Assembly (NCBI GenBank): GCA_049281195.1
Contig: JBAPRR010000322.1
Location: 1 to 19,547, forward strand
DNA: 19,547 bases
DNA from: JBAPRR01 sp049281195
Lineage (GTDB): Bacteria > Actinomycetota > Acidimicrobiia > Acidimicrobiales > CAVXTF01
Reading direction: 5' to 3'
Shown in pieces: positions 7,418 to 15,101 of the stretch. The notes under the pieces were generated by a model that was given only the letters and a program-made list of their open reading frames with translations, was not told the DNA's origin and ran no database searches. The position numbers and the translations under genes are program-made. Within the stretch, counting starts at the first letter, position 1. Each line of letters opens with the position of its first letter.

Positions 7418-7867
7418 TTGGCCTGTTTCGAGCTGATCGCTCGAGCGGGCCACGGCGTTCTCTCGACGGTCTTCGCCGGGACAACCATCCAAAGGGAATC
7501 ACGCGCTGAGGTGCGCGTGATCGACTCGGTTCCTGTGGTCTTCGCTGTGCGCGGGCGCGATGTGCTGCTGCCCATCGACACGGTGAAGCCGAAGAAGAGC
7601 ACCGCGCTTCAACGCATCCGCAATCTCGAAGCCGACCCGCGGTGCACACTCCTGGTCGAGAAGTACGACGACGACTGGGACGACCTGTGGTGGGTGCGCA
7701 TCCACGGGAACGCGGAGATCCACAACAGCGGGCCGGCCGAGCTGAAGCTGCTCGGCGAAAGCCATCCTCAATACAGTGAACCGGGATCGATTGCCGGACT
7801 GATCGTCCTCACCCCCGCGATCGTCACGGGTTGGCGATCTCGTGCCGGCACTCCCCATCCAATATGA
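7418..7867 (+). CDS. PPOX-class putative F420-dependent oxidoreductase (TIGR03668-like)
   Basis: A small split-barrel flavin/deazaflavin-binding fold. PVVFAV, the K-P-K-K segment before LQRIRNLEADPRCTLLVEKYDDDWDDLWWVRIHGNAEI, and SHPQYSE match the actinobacterial PPOX-class F420 family, which reduces small substrates with F420H2 or simply binds cofactor. The start is uncertain. In this frame there is no ATG near the domain: TTG 7418 (used here, 149 aa) lies 11 bp after the DUF4388 stop. GTG 7358 would overlap that gene by 49 bp and add 20 residues. Neither has a good ribosome site, so translational coupling to the upstream gene is likely. The N-terminal helix LSLDELACFELIARAGHG seems to begin before TTG 7418, which leaves the GTG open. 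The 3' end overlaps the convergent M20 gene by 44 bp. Confidence 0.8.
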   Translation: MACFELIARAGHGVLSTVFAGTTIQRESRAEVRVIDSVPVVFAVRGRDVLLPIDTVKPKKSTALQRIRNLEADPRCTLLVEKYDDDWDDLWWVRIHGNAEIHNSGPAELKLLGESHPQYSEPGSIAGLIVLTPAIVTGWRSRAGTPHPI

Positions 7868-9308
7868 GCCCTACCGCTGCGGTGAGCTTCTTCGCCATGG
7901 CCACGTCGAGGAACTCATTAGGGCCGTGTGCATTGCTCCCGGGACCAAGTACTCCCGTGGCCAAAAACTGCGTAGCGGGGAAGCGTCCGGAAAGCATCCA
8001 CATGAACGGGATGGATCCCCCTTCGCCGAGCGTCCCGGAGGGCTTGCCGAAGCAGGCGTTCGACGCCTCGTCGACGGTGTCAGCCAACCAGGGGAGCAAT
8101 TTCGGAGCGGCCCAGCCGTCTGCGGTTCCTACTCCTTCGAAAGTGACTTTCGCTCCGTAGGGAGGGTCGCTCGTGAGGGCACGCGTGATGACCTCGGCCG
8201 CCTTTTCGGAGTCGCAGGTCGGCGGGAGCCTGAAGCTGAGGGCGAGCGCGGTGTACGGGCGAAGAACGTTCCCGGCCGCAGACAGTTGTGGCAGGCCCTC
8301 GGCGCCGGTGACCGACAGCGAAGGTTCCCACGTTTTGCGCACGATCCGCTCCGCGTTGTCCGCGCCGGCGAGCTTCAGTCCGTCGACCGTCGGGTACGGA
8401 CCCACGGAGTCATCGCCGACGGTGTTGGCCAGCTTCCTCGCGGCGTCGAGGACCTCTTTGGCCACCGGGACACGGAGCTCGTCGAGGAGGATCTCCCCGG
8501 TCTGCTCGTCTTCGACGCGCGAAAGCAGCATCCGCGCGATGCGAAACGATGAAGGCACCACGCCGCCTGCGCCACCTGAGTGGAAACCTTCGTGCAGTAC
8601 CTCGACCTTTAGCGTGCCGCCTACAAGCCCGCGAAGCGAGTTGGTGATCCACAACCGGTCATACGTAGGGCATCCCGAATCGAGGGCGATCACCACCGAC
8701 GGCGTCCCCAGGCGTTCGCCGACGATGTCCAACGCCGCGGCCAGGTCGGGGCTCCCGCTCTCCTCGCTCGCTTCGATCAGGATCTTGCACGGCCTGTGAC
8801 TGCCGCCGGCATTTCGCAATAGCTCGATCGCGGTGAGTGCGCAGAATGTGGAGTAGCCGTCGTCGGCAACGCCGCGGCCGTAGACCTTGTCGCCCTCGCG
8901 AACCGGCTCCCAGGGGCCGAGCCCTTCACGCCATCCCGTGAACTCCGGCTGCTTGTCCAGGTGCCCGTAAAGCAGAACACCAGGATCGTCAAGGCTCCGC
9001 TCCTGTTGTAGGTCGGCCCCCTCGCCGAACCCGGGAACGTCGATCAGGATCGTCGGCGTCAGCCCGGGCGGCCTGATCACCTCGATGTTCATGCCGGGTA
9101 TCGGACGGGCCCTGCACCACTCGACCAGCAGTTCGACCGCGCTGTCCATGTGGCCCTCCTTCTCCCACGAAGGAGAGAAGTGAGGCGAGAGGTTGGGTAT
9201 GCGCACGTAGTCGAACAGGGTGGGGAGAACGTCGGTCTCCCACAGCTCGTCCGCAGCGCGCAGAAGTGCTGCCGAATCTGGGCCTTCGGACTTGTCGGCT
9301 CCCGGCAT
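7824..9308 (-). CDS. M20 family metallopeptidase (carnosinase/CNDP-like dipeptidase)
   Basis: A cytoplasmic two-zinc hydrolase of dipeptides or related amides, with no signal peptide. The 494 residues carry the family ligand set: GHLDKQP with H116 and the catalytic D118, GRGVADDG with bridging D149, EASEESGS with the general base E182 and ligand E183, ALDSG with D210, and NAHGPNEF with H461. The lid/dimer domain (about 225-390) includes GFHSGGAGG, whose His normally reaches into the partner subunit's active site. Length suits the M20 dipeptidase branch. ATG 9308 has GGGAGG (complement at 9315-9320) 6 nt upstream. The physiological substrate is unknown. It follows the AlkX/YcaQ gene on the same strand with a 91-bp gap. 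Confidence 0.93.
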   Translation of the reverse strand: MPGADKSEGPDSAALLRAADELWETDVLPTLFDYVRIPNLSPHFSPSWEKEGHMDSAVELLVEWCRARPIPGMNIEVIRPPGLTPTILIDVPGFGEGADLQQERSLDDPGVLLYGHLDKQPEFTGWREGLGPWEPVREGDKVYGRGVADDGYSTFCALTAIELLRNAGGSHRPCKILIEASEESGSPDLAAALDIVGERLGTPSVVIALDSGCPTYDRLWITNSLRGLVGGTLKVEVLHEGFHSGGAGGVVPSSFRIARMLLSRVEDEQTGEILLDELRVPVAKEVLDAARKLANTVGDDSVGPYPTVDGLKLAGADNAERIVRKTWEPSLSVTGAEGLPQLSAAGNVLRPYTALALSFRLPPTCDSEKAAEVITRALTSDPPYGAKVTFEGVGTADGWAAPKLLPWLADTVDEASNACFGKPSGTLGEGGSIPFMWMLSGRFPATQFLATGVLGPGSNAHGPNEFLDVAMAKKLTAAVGLILDGECRHEIANP

Positions 9309-9399
9309 GTGCTACCTCCCTAGGGCCATGGCCCGCTTCGGCAGACAACTTACGCGCTTCAGGCCAAAGGACCGCTGTCATCAGGAACAACCGTCGGCG

Positions 9400-10530
9400 C
9401 TACGCGAGCGCCTTTTCGATGCGCCCTTTCGCAGCAGGAGGTTGTACGAGCTCGACGATCACGTCGCTGGCGCCGACCCACCTGGCCGCCCGCCTGAGAG
9501 CCGTACCGACAGCGTCGGCCGCAGCCGGTGATTCGAGGGTGATCCTCTTGGCGATGAACGCGCCGTTGCGCCGTCCCGGATCGACTCTCGCCACCAGACG
9601 CCCCGCAGAAAGCACCGGCATCGAGTAATAGCCGTGGATCCGCTTGGGCGCCGGAACGTAAGCCTCGAGGCGGTGCACGAAGCCGAAGACTCTCTCGGTT
9701 CTTCGGCGGTCCCACACCAGGGAGTCGAAAGGAGACAGCAGGGTCGTGACATGGCGGGCCTTCGGTGCCTCGAGCAGCGCAAGAGCCTCGGGGTGCGCCC
9801 ACGCCTTCTCGGCCCACCCGTCAACCTCGACTGGTACCAAACAGGTCTCCGCAATGACCCTCAGCACGTCGCGCGTGAGCAGGCGGTAGTAGTCGGCGAG
9901 GTCGCCCGCAGTGCCGACACCGATGTGCCTGCCACTTTTCTCCACCAGCTGGCGGTGGCATTCATCTGCGGGAAATCCAGACGTCAGAAGCGGCTCCGGG
10001 ATCCGCCTCGCGGCAAGGTCGTAGACGCGCTGGAAGCCCCGGCGGTACATACACACCACCTCGCCGGTAGAGAGCAGCCGCTCGACGACACGCTTGGTAT
10101 GGGTCCAGTCCCACCAAGGTCCTCCCGCTTTGGCTCCGCCCAGCTCGTTCGCCGTGAGCGGTCCGTCCGCCAAGCGGGACCGAACCTCCTTCAGCTCCTT
10201 GGCCGGCATGTCGTTCGGCCCTATGCGCTCGGCCCAACGTTTGCGCCTCCAGCTGAACACCGGCCAATCCGACACAGGCAGGACGCACGCCGCATGGGCC
10301 CAATATTCGAAGGTGTCACCTCCCCAGAGAACCTTCTCCACGGCCTTTCGGCCGATCGGGCCGTAACGCGCGTAGGCGACCAGCTCGTGCGATCTGGCCA
10401 GCACCGAGATGGTGTCCAGCTGCACCGCTCCCACCACCTTCAAAAGCTGGTCCGGGCTCCTTTTCCGGGCTTGGCCGTAGAGACCCTGGGCCGCCAGTTG
10501 TACGGTGCGCACTTCGACTCCCGAGAGCAC
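9400..10530 (-). CDS. AlkX/YcaQ-family winged-helix DNA glycosylase (HTH_42)
   Basis: E. coli YcaQ (AlkX) removes alkylated bases and unhooks interstrand crosslinks. This protein aligns along its length by eye: LAAQGL near residue 12, VQLDTISVLARSHELV (36-51) carrying the catalytic Q-phi-D motif at Q37-L38-D39, FEYWAHAACVLP, WWDWTHTKRVVERLL, RRGFQRVYDL, LSPFDSLVWDRRR and the C-terminal APKRIHGYYSMPVL. The frame stays open to 11133, but that part lies antisense to the protease gene and is not real. GTG 10530 was chosen because M-L-S-G-V-E-V-R matches the start of the homology and AGGA lies about 10 nt upstream. That gives 376 aa against about 410 in E. coli. It diverges from the HtrA gene. A repair role is inferred from the motif. 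Confidence 0.9.
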   Translation of the reverse strand: MLSGVEVRTVQLAAQGLYGQARKRSPDQLLKVVGAVQLDTISVLARSHELVAYARYGPIGRKAVEKVLWGGDTFEYWAHAACVLPVSDWPVFSWRRKRWAERIGPNDMPAKELKEVRSRLADGPLTANELGGAKAGGPWWDWTHTKRVVERLLSTGEVVCMYRRGFQRVYDLAARRIPEPLLTSGFPADECHRQLVEKSGRHIGVGTAGDLADYYRLLTRDVLRVIAETCLVPVEVDGWAEKAWAHPEALALLEAPKARHVTTLLSPFDSLVWDRRRTERVFGFVHRLEAYVPAPKRIHGYYSMPVLSAGRLVARVDPGRRNGAFIAKRITLESPAAADAVGTALRRAARWVGASDVIVELVQPPAAKGRIEKALA

Positions 10531-10543
10531 CGCTTCAGTTCCT

Positions 10544-10583
10544 GCCACGTTCGCCACGTTACGAGCCGTCTGCGACGTAACGT
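10544..10583. promoter_or_regulatory. Repeat-rich divergent region, candidate operator
   Basis: Between the glycosylase and protease starts, GCCACGTT occurs twice (10544-10551 and 10553-10560). ACGTTACG (10556-10563) is repeated inverted as CGTAACGT (10576-10583) with 12 bp between. Half-sites at this spacing in a divergent intergenic region suit a dimeric regulator acting on one or both genes. No regulator is encoded next to it. If the glycosylase used an upstream GTG, part of this would be coding. Confidence 0.4.
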
Positions 10584-10636
10584 TGTGGATTGGCGGTCGG
10601 CGGAGCGGTCGCTTCCGGTCGCGGGTGGGATGGACG

Positions 10637-12019
10637 GTGCACGAATTGGACGAGGCTCCTGAGGGACCACCGGGAGGCATACCCGTCGTGGGACCTCCTT
10701 CATTTGGATCGGTCGGTCGCGCCCAGCCGGCGGTGCCGTATGCGGGGCCGCGGATCGGCGTCCCGAACTGCCCCGCACCTCTCGCTCCTGGCGCAACCTC
10801 GCGGCGCAGACGCGGCCGGGCCGCGACATTTGTGCTCGCTCTGGTGCTGTTGGTCGGGGGGGCCGCGAGCGGGTACGCATTGTCGAGAACGGCTGCATCA
10901 TCAAATGGGTCCGGGTCGAACGGGTCAGCAACCGTGAATTCTGGAAACAGTTCGCCCGGTTCCGGGGGTCGCCAGGCCGCCAACACCAGTCTCAACGCGG
11001 CGGACGTCACGACGATCTCCGACGAGGTGGACCCGTCGATCGTCGATGTGACCGCCGTTCTCGCCTTCGGCGCCGGCGAGGCCGCGGGCACAGGGATGGT
11101 GGTCACTTCCTCGGGAGAGATTCTCACCAACAACCATGTGATCGACGACGCCGTCTCGATCAGCGTCCAGGTGGACGGTCAGGGAGCGAAGTACGAAGCC
11201 TCCGTCGTGGCAACCGATCCGACCGCCGACATCGCGCTCTTACAGCTGTCGGGCGCATCGGGCCTGAAACCGGTGTCGTTCGGCGACTCTTCTGCTGTCG
11301 CCATCGGACAGCCGATCGTCGCCATCGGAAATGCACTCGACCTCCCCGGCCCGCCGAAGGTGACATCGGGGACTGTCACAGCCCTCGACCGCCCGATCAT
11401 CGCCCAGGACTCGGGGACGGCCCTGTGCGAGAGCCTCGACGGCATGATCCAGATCAACGCCAGGCTCGAACCTGGCAACTCCGGCGGACCCCTCGTCAAC
11501 ACGACCGGTCAGGTGGTCGGTATGAACACCGCTGCAGCGAGCAACGGTCCCTCCGGGACGTTTTCATCCTCCGGCTCCAGGGTCGGCTTCGCCATCCCGA
11601 TCGCCAGGGCTATATCGATCATCAACCAGATGCGCGCGCATAGCGCTACCTCGTCGGTTTTCATCGGACCGACTCCTCAGGTCGGTGTAGAGGTGACTGG
11701 CATATACGGCTCTGGGAACGGGACGAGCTGCAGCTCCAGTTCCAGCTCAGGCTCGGTCCCGAATATCGGCCCGGAGGCTCCGGTGTCTTCCGGTGCGCTG
11801 GTCGTAGCCGTCGCGAACGGTTCGCCTGCACAGGCTGCCGGGATAGCTGTGGGAGACGCGATAGTCGGCTTTGCCGGTCATCGGGTCACGACCGCGGCCG
11901 ATCTCACCAGACTGGTCCAGGCAGAGAGGCCCGGCGATCGAGTGCAGGTGCGCTGGGTGGACATATTGGGGACGGACCACCAGGCCACAGTGGTGCTCAC
12001 CACGGGTCCGGCCAACTGA
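10637..12019 (+). CDS. Membrane-anchored HtrA/DegP-type serine protease with PDZ domain
   Basis: Predicted cell-envelope quality-control protease. With GTG 10637 as start (GGGATGG upstream, 460 aa) there is a Pro/Gly-rich cytoplasmic tail, an RRRRGR stop, a transmembrane helix at about 62-82, a Ser/Gly/Asn linker (85-120) and a trypsin-like domain. The triad is visible: H167 in NNHVID, D198 in TADIALL and S282 in PGNSGGP. A C-terminal PDZ domain (about 380-455, ALVVAVANGSPAQAAGIAVGDAIVGFAG) follows a Cys/Ser-rich linker. GTG 10625 is an alternative start. Further upstream the frame is open but antisense to the glycosylase gene, so it was left out. The PDZ supports HtrA/PepD-like membership as in mycobacteria; the client proteins are unknown. 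It converges with the CHAP gene, 25 bp apart. Confidence 0.92.
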   Translation: MHELDEAPEGPPGGIPVVGPPSFGSVGRAQPAVPYAGPRIGVPNCPAPLAPGATSRRRRGRAATFVLALVLLVGGAASGYALSRTAASSNGSGSNGSATVNSGNSSPGSGGRQAANTSLNAADVTTISDEVDPSIVDVTAVLAFGAGEAAGTGMVVTSSGEILTNNHVIDDAVSISVQVDGQGAKYEASVVATDPTADIALLQLSGASGLKPVSFGDSSAVAIGQPIVAIGNALDLPGPPKVTSGTVTALDRPIIAQDSGTALCESLDGMIQINARLEPGNSGGPLVNTTGQVVGMNTAAASNGPSGTFSSSGSRVGFAIPIARAISIINQMRAHSATSSVFIGPTPQVGVEVTGIYGSGNGTSCSSSSSSGSVPNIGPEAPVSSGALVVAVANGSPAQAAGIAVGDAIVGFAGHRVTTAADLTRLVQAERPGDRVQVRWVDILGTDHQATVVLTTGPAN

Positions 12020-12029
12020 GCAGGCTCAG
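12016..12029. terminator. Small hairpin between convergent genes
   Basis: CTGAG-CAGG-CTCAG spans the protease stop, and TTTT lies 12 nt beyond the stem (12042-12045). It is the only stem in the 25-bp gap between the two stops. It is weak, so a terminator role is tentative. Confidence 0.25.
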
Positions 12030-12044
12030 GCTCAACTCAGGCTT

Positions 12045-13118
12045 TTAGCCGACGGCCAGATCGTCGTCGAAATCTGCGCTGGTGACCGGGGCATGGGTCT
12101 GCGCCACGGCGATCGTGAAGGGCTTGACCGAGCTTGCACCCGTCACAGAAGTGACCTCGACCTCGAACTTGGAGGAGGCCTGAGCCACAGGGACGCCTGA
12201 GATCTGCCCGGAGAACTGCCCGAGGACCAGGCCCGCTGGAAGCGTTCCCGACACGATCGACCAGCGGTATGGACGCGAACCACCGAGCGACGTCAGCTGG
12301 GCCGAGTACTGAAGACCGACCGCGGTGTTCGGAAGTGTCGAGTTCATCACCGTCGGCGGTGCGTCGGGATTGCCCCTTCCGAGCGGATCGTGGAGCCACT
12401 CGGTTGCGGTGAAGATGTTGAACCCCTCGACGGTCCAGTCCTGAACTCCGAGGGTTCGCCAGCCGTCGGTGGTGTCGTTCTGGGAGATAAGGGTTATCGA
12501 CCCATTCCCGTATGCGTCCACGTCGGAGCCCGCCACCACCGCAACGTGGCCTTCACTGCCGTCGGAGAACGAGATGACGTCCCCGGGCTCGGGGGCTTCG
12601 CCGGGCGTGCCATTTTGGATCTTCACCAGTCCCCCGCCATCGGCCTTGCTGTAGTTGGCCACCACGTCGTATCCATCCGCTGAGTACGCACGCACTCCGT
12701 AGACCTCGCCCATAAAGCGGAAGGCGAGCTCCACGCACTCCCACTCGAGTCCGGCATAGCCCGGCCGGCTCCACACCACGTCAGGGGAGCCGTCCTCCGC
12801 CGGACGGGGCCCGCACACCTGGATGCCCAGGTAGCTGGCACCGAGCGGATGAGCAGCGGAACCGGACCATCCGTCGTCCTGGGCCACCTGGTTCCAGTGG
12901 GTGGCGTCGCATGTGCCGCTCCACCACGAAGCGGGCCCGTAGTTGAGGGCAGGGGCATTCGTTGCGCTCACCGGGGTCGCAAAAGAAAGGACGGCTACTG
13001 CCGGCCCGGCTAGAAGCGCAACGACAAGCGACGTGCGGCGAACCAGTCGACCAGGCCTCCGCGCCTGCCGAGATCCGTAAATGCCGCCCATCGCCCCGTT
13101 CCAGGGGACGGGATGCAC
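12045..13118 (-). CDS. Secreted CHAP-domain peptidoglycan hydrolase with C-terminal Ig-like (putative PIG) domain
   Basis: The 357-residue protein has a basic N-terminus and hydrophobic stretch (about 27-50) ending in ATPVSATNA, a signal peptide. The CHAP domain (about 95-220) has C128 in WECVELAFRF and H191 in EGHVAVV, with a polar residue around N214 as likely third member. This is the papain-like set of amidases and endopeptidases that cut peptidoglycan stem peptides. Residues about 255-340 (LPNTAVGLQYSAQLTSLGGSRPYRWSIVSGTLPAGL...) match the Ig-like He_PIG repeat common on bacterial surface proteins. ATG 13118 has GGAG 8 nt upstream; an internal ATG at residue 10 is an alternative. Together with the L,D-transpeptidase and HtrA genes it makes this part of the window rich in envelope functions. 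Substrate bond not determined. Confidence 0.87.
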   Translation of the reverse strand: MHPVPWNGAMGGIYGSRQARRPGRLVRRTSLVVALLAGPAVAVLSFATPVSATNAPALNYGPASWWSGTCDATHWNQVAQDDGWSGSAAHPLGASYLGIQVCGPRPAEDGSPDVVWSRPGYAGLEWECVELAFRFMGEVYGVRAYSADGYDVVANYSKADGGGLVKIQNGTPGEAPEPGDVISFSDGSEGHVAVVAGSDVDAYGNGSITLISQNDTTDGWRTLGVQDWTVEGFNIFTATEWLHDPLGRGNPDAPPTVMNSTLPNTAVGLQYSAQLTSLGGSRPYRWSIVSGTLPAGLVLGQFSGQISGVPVAQASSKFEVEVTSVTGASSVKPFTIAVAQTHAPVTSADFDDDLAVG

Positions 13119-13171
13119 GCCATGACGCTAGCTCCGACCCATGGCCTTCTGTCGAGTCGGACCGTTGGTGG

Positions 13172-14062
13172 CTACAACGATTTAGCCACCAGAGCCTCAC
13201 TCACCTCCCACAGGCGGGCGGCCTGGGCCTGGTCTGTCGCCGCACGAGACGGTTTGTGCTGCTTGCACTTCACGAAGTACTTGCCGGTGACGTTCGCCAC
13301 CTCGGTCGACGAGGCCAGGTACACCGACGTCCGCGCGCCCTGCTCGGGGCTGAGGAAGAAAGGTGAGCCGATGGCGATGCCGATGCGCAACAACCCGTTC
13401 GTGTCACCGTTTCGTGCATAACCGGTACGTACCACTCCGGGATGGAGCGAGTTCGCGGTCACAGCCGATGGATCGAGGCGCGTCGCGAGCTCTGTCGTGA
13501 AATAGATGTTCTCCAGCTTCGTGGCTCCGTAGACCTTCATGCCCCGGTAGCCCTTCTTCGACTGGAGGTCGTCGAAGTCGAGACCACCCCGGGCGCTCGA
13601 GTGAGCAGTGGAGGACACATTGACAATGCGCGCCGGGGCGCTGGCGACCAGTCGTTCGGTCAGGAGCTTGGTCAAGAGAAAAGGCCCGAGGTGGTTGATG
13701 GCGAACGTCTTTTCGAAACCGTCTGACGTCTCTGACCTTTCGGATAGGACTACTCCCGCGTTGTTGATCAGCACATCGATCCTCGGCGCGCGCTCGAGAA
13801 TCTCCGCAGCACCTTCGCGCACCGAGGAGAGCTCACCGATGTCGAACAGCACCAGCTGCGCCTTGCGGTCGGTCACCATCTCGAACCGCTGCAGTGCTTC
13901 TTCACCTCGCTTCTGATCGCGCGCGGTGATGATCACTTCGGCACCGGCGTTGCCGAGCACGAGCGCGGTGGCGAGCCCGATGCCGGAGTTGCCGCCTGTG
14001 ATAACGACGGTCTTTCCTCTCATATCCGGCCCGGTGGTGCGCGGTTCAGCCTTGTCGCTCAC
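13172..14062 (-). CDS. Short-chain dehydrogenase/reductase (retinol-dehydrogenase-like)
   Basis: NAD(P)-dependent alcohol/ketone oxidoreductase of the classical SDR type. The 296-residue protein starting at GTG 14062 has the cofactor motif TGGNSGIG at 22-29, NNAG at 100-103, N123, S150 in NVSSTAHSS and the catalytic Y178-x-x-x-K182. The open frame runs on to 14350, but that part overlaps the LLM gene in another frame. GTG 14062 overlaps the LLM stop by 4 nt (GTGA), which implies translational coupling, so both enzymes probably act together. N-terminal pattern and the LHPGVVRTGYA segment suggest the branch with WW-oxidoreductase and retinol dehydrogenase relatives. Substrate unknown. It faces away from the thiolase-like operon. 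Confidence 0.92.
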   Translation of the reverse strand: MSDKAEPRTTGPDMRGKTVVITGGNSGIGLATALVLGNAGAEVIITARDQKRGEEALQRFEMVTDRKAQLVLFDIGELSSVREGAAEILERAPRIDVLINNAGVVLSERSETSDGFEKTFAINHLGPFLLTKLLTERLVASAPARIVNVSSTAHSSARGGLDFDDLQSKKGYRGMKVYGATKLENIYFTTELATRLDPSAVTANSLHPGVVRTGYARNGDTNGLLRIGIAIGSPFFLSPEQGARTSVYLASSTEVANVTGKYFVKCKQHKPSRAATDQAQAARLWEVSEALVAKSL

Positions 14063-15006
14063 TTGCCTGCCAGCTTCTGTACGAGGGGCCCGAGCGCTTC
14101 CCAGGCTGAACTCTCGAACGAGAAGTACGAGATGCCGTAATTCTCCCGACGCCAGTAGAGCTCTTCTTCCATCTCGCCGATCGTGCCGATGAGGGCGAGA
14201 GGAACGTGTACGGCGTCTGTCGGATCGATGCCGAACGCTGGTGCCATCTGATCGATCACCGATTGGCGGTCGTCGGTCTCGAGCACGAATCCGACCAAAC
14301 TGTTGAGCTCGATGTCGTCGAACCTCGCACCTGCCGCATCGCGGACCCAATCGATCTTCTGCTTGGTCAGTGCAGGGGCGGCGTTCGGCGCGACCTCGGG
14401 CCCCGCAGTCCCGCCGCGCAGATTGACGTTGATGCTCACGATCTCGGCATTGCGCGCAGCGATCCCGAGCACCCGCCTTGCTCCCCCACCGATGATGAGA
14501 GGAGGTCGAGGGGACTGAACCGGACGGGGAAACAGATGATGGTCGGTGATCTTGTAGTGGGTGCCTTCGAAGGAGAAGGGGCCGTCGGTCTCGAGCAGGC
14601 CGATGATGATGGCAAGGCCCTCCTCGAATCGATCGACCCTCACCGCGGGCGGGTCATAGGCGATCCCCGACTCCTGATAGTCCGACGCCATCCAGCCCGC
14701 CCCCAGTCCGATCTCGAGCCGGCCGTTCGACAGGACATCGAGCGTGGCCAATTCCTTGGCCAGGATCAGGGGGTGCTTGTAGTCGTTGTCGTGGACGAGG
14801 GCCCCGATACGCAGGCTCGTGGTGGCAGCAGCAACGGCCGCAAGTGCCGGGATCGGAGCGAACTGATCCCCGAAGTGGTCGGGCATGAGAAGAGCCGAGT
14901 AGCCCAGGTCCTCAACTTTTTTGGCCTGCTCGGCCCATCCAGAGCCAGTTCTGTCAGGAACGGTCGAGAGTTGGGCCGAGAATCGGAATGGGTGGGTCTT
15001 GGGCAT
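14059..15006 (-). CDS. LLM-class F420-dependent oxidoreductase (MSMEG_2516-like, TIGR03621 type)
   Basis: A luciferase-like (beta/alpha)8 barrel. The sequence shows the family features HPFRFSAQLSTV at the N-terminus, WAEQAKKVEDLGYSALLMPDHF, RIGALVHDNDYKHPLILAKELATLDVLSNGRLEIGLGAGW, PPLIIGGGARRVLGIAARNA and a C-terminal EMEEELYWRRENYGISYFSF. The RIGALV...HP and GRLEIGLGAGW blocks line the F420/flavin site in this group. ATG 15006 was chosen because GGAGG (complement 15011-15015) sits 4 nt before it; TTG one codon earlier is too close. It is 315 aa. It pairs with the SDR through a 4-nt overlap and diverges from the thiolase-like operon. The substrate is not known. Confidence 0.9.
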   Translation of the reverse strand: MPKTHPFRFSAQLSTVPDRTGSGWAEQAKKVEDLGYSALLMPDHFGDQFAPIPALAAVAAATTSLRIGALVHDNDYKHPLILAKELATLDVLSNGRLEIGLGAGWMASDYQESGIAYDPPAVRVDRFEEGLAIIIGLLETDGPFSFEGTHYKITDHHLFPRPVQSPRPPLIIGGGARRVLGIAARNAEIVSINVNLRGGTAGPEVAPNAAPALTKQKIDWVRDAAGARFDDIELNSLVGFVLETDDRQSVIDQMAPAFGIDPTDAVHVPLALIGTIGEMEEELYWRRENYGISYFSFESSAWEALGPLVQKLAGK

Positions 15007-15051
15007 CAAGCCTCCGGTTCTAGTGACGCAGCGCGAAGAACAGTGGTCCAG

Positions 15052-15079
15052 TTGAGTAGAACACCAGCAAGCTGATATT
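15052..15079 (+). promoter_or_regulatory. Possible promoter of the thiolase-like operon
   Basis: In the 95-bp divergent region, TTGAGT (15052-15057) and GATATT (15074-15079) sit 16 bp apart, each matching 4 of 6 bases of the sigma-70-type boxes. The AT-rich stretch GATATTTAAC stands out from the GC-rich surroundings. An AAAGGA site follows about 10 nt before ATG 15102. Confidence 0.35.
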
Positions 15080-15101
15080 TAACAGAAAGGACGGTATCCC
15101 G

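Noticed and set aside
10505..10636. Upstream extension of the HtrA frame
   Set aside because: It overlaps the glycosylase start and repeat region and does not look like a signal or anchor sequence; GTG 10637 fits better.
9634..10662. 342-aa plus-strand open frame
   Set aside because: It is the antisense shadow of the AlkX/YcaQ gene and resembles no family.
10531..11133. Open minus-strand extension of the AlkX/YcaQ frame
   Set aside because: It lies antisense to the protease N-terminus and linker, and homology to YcaQ begins only at GTG 10530.
11720..11760. Ser-rich tract in the protease as a repeat-expansion element
   Set aside because: It is a short low-complexity linker between protease and PDZ domains, with mixed codons and no true nucleotide repeat.
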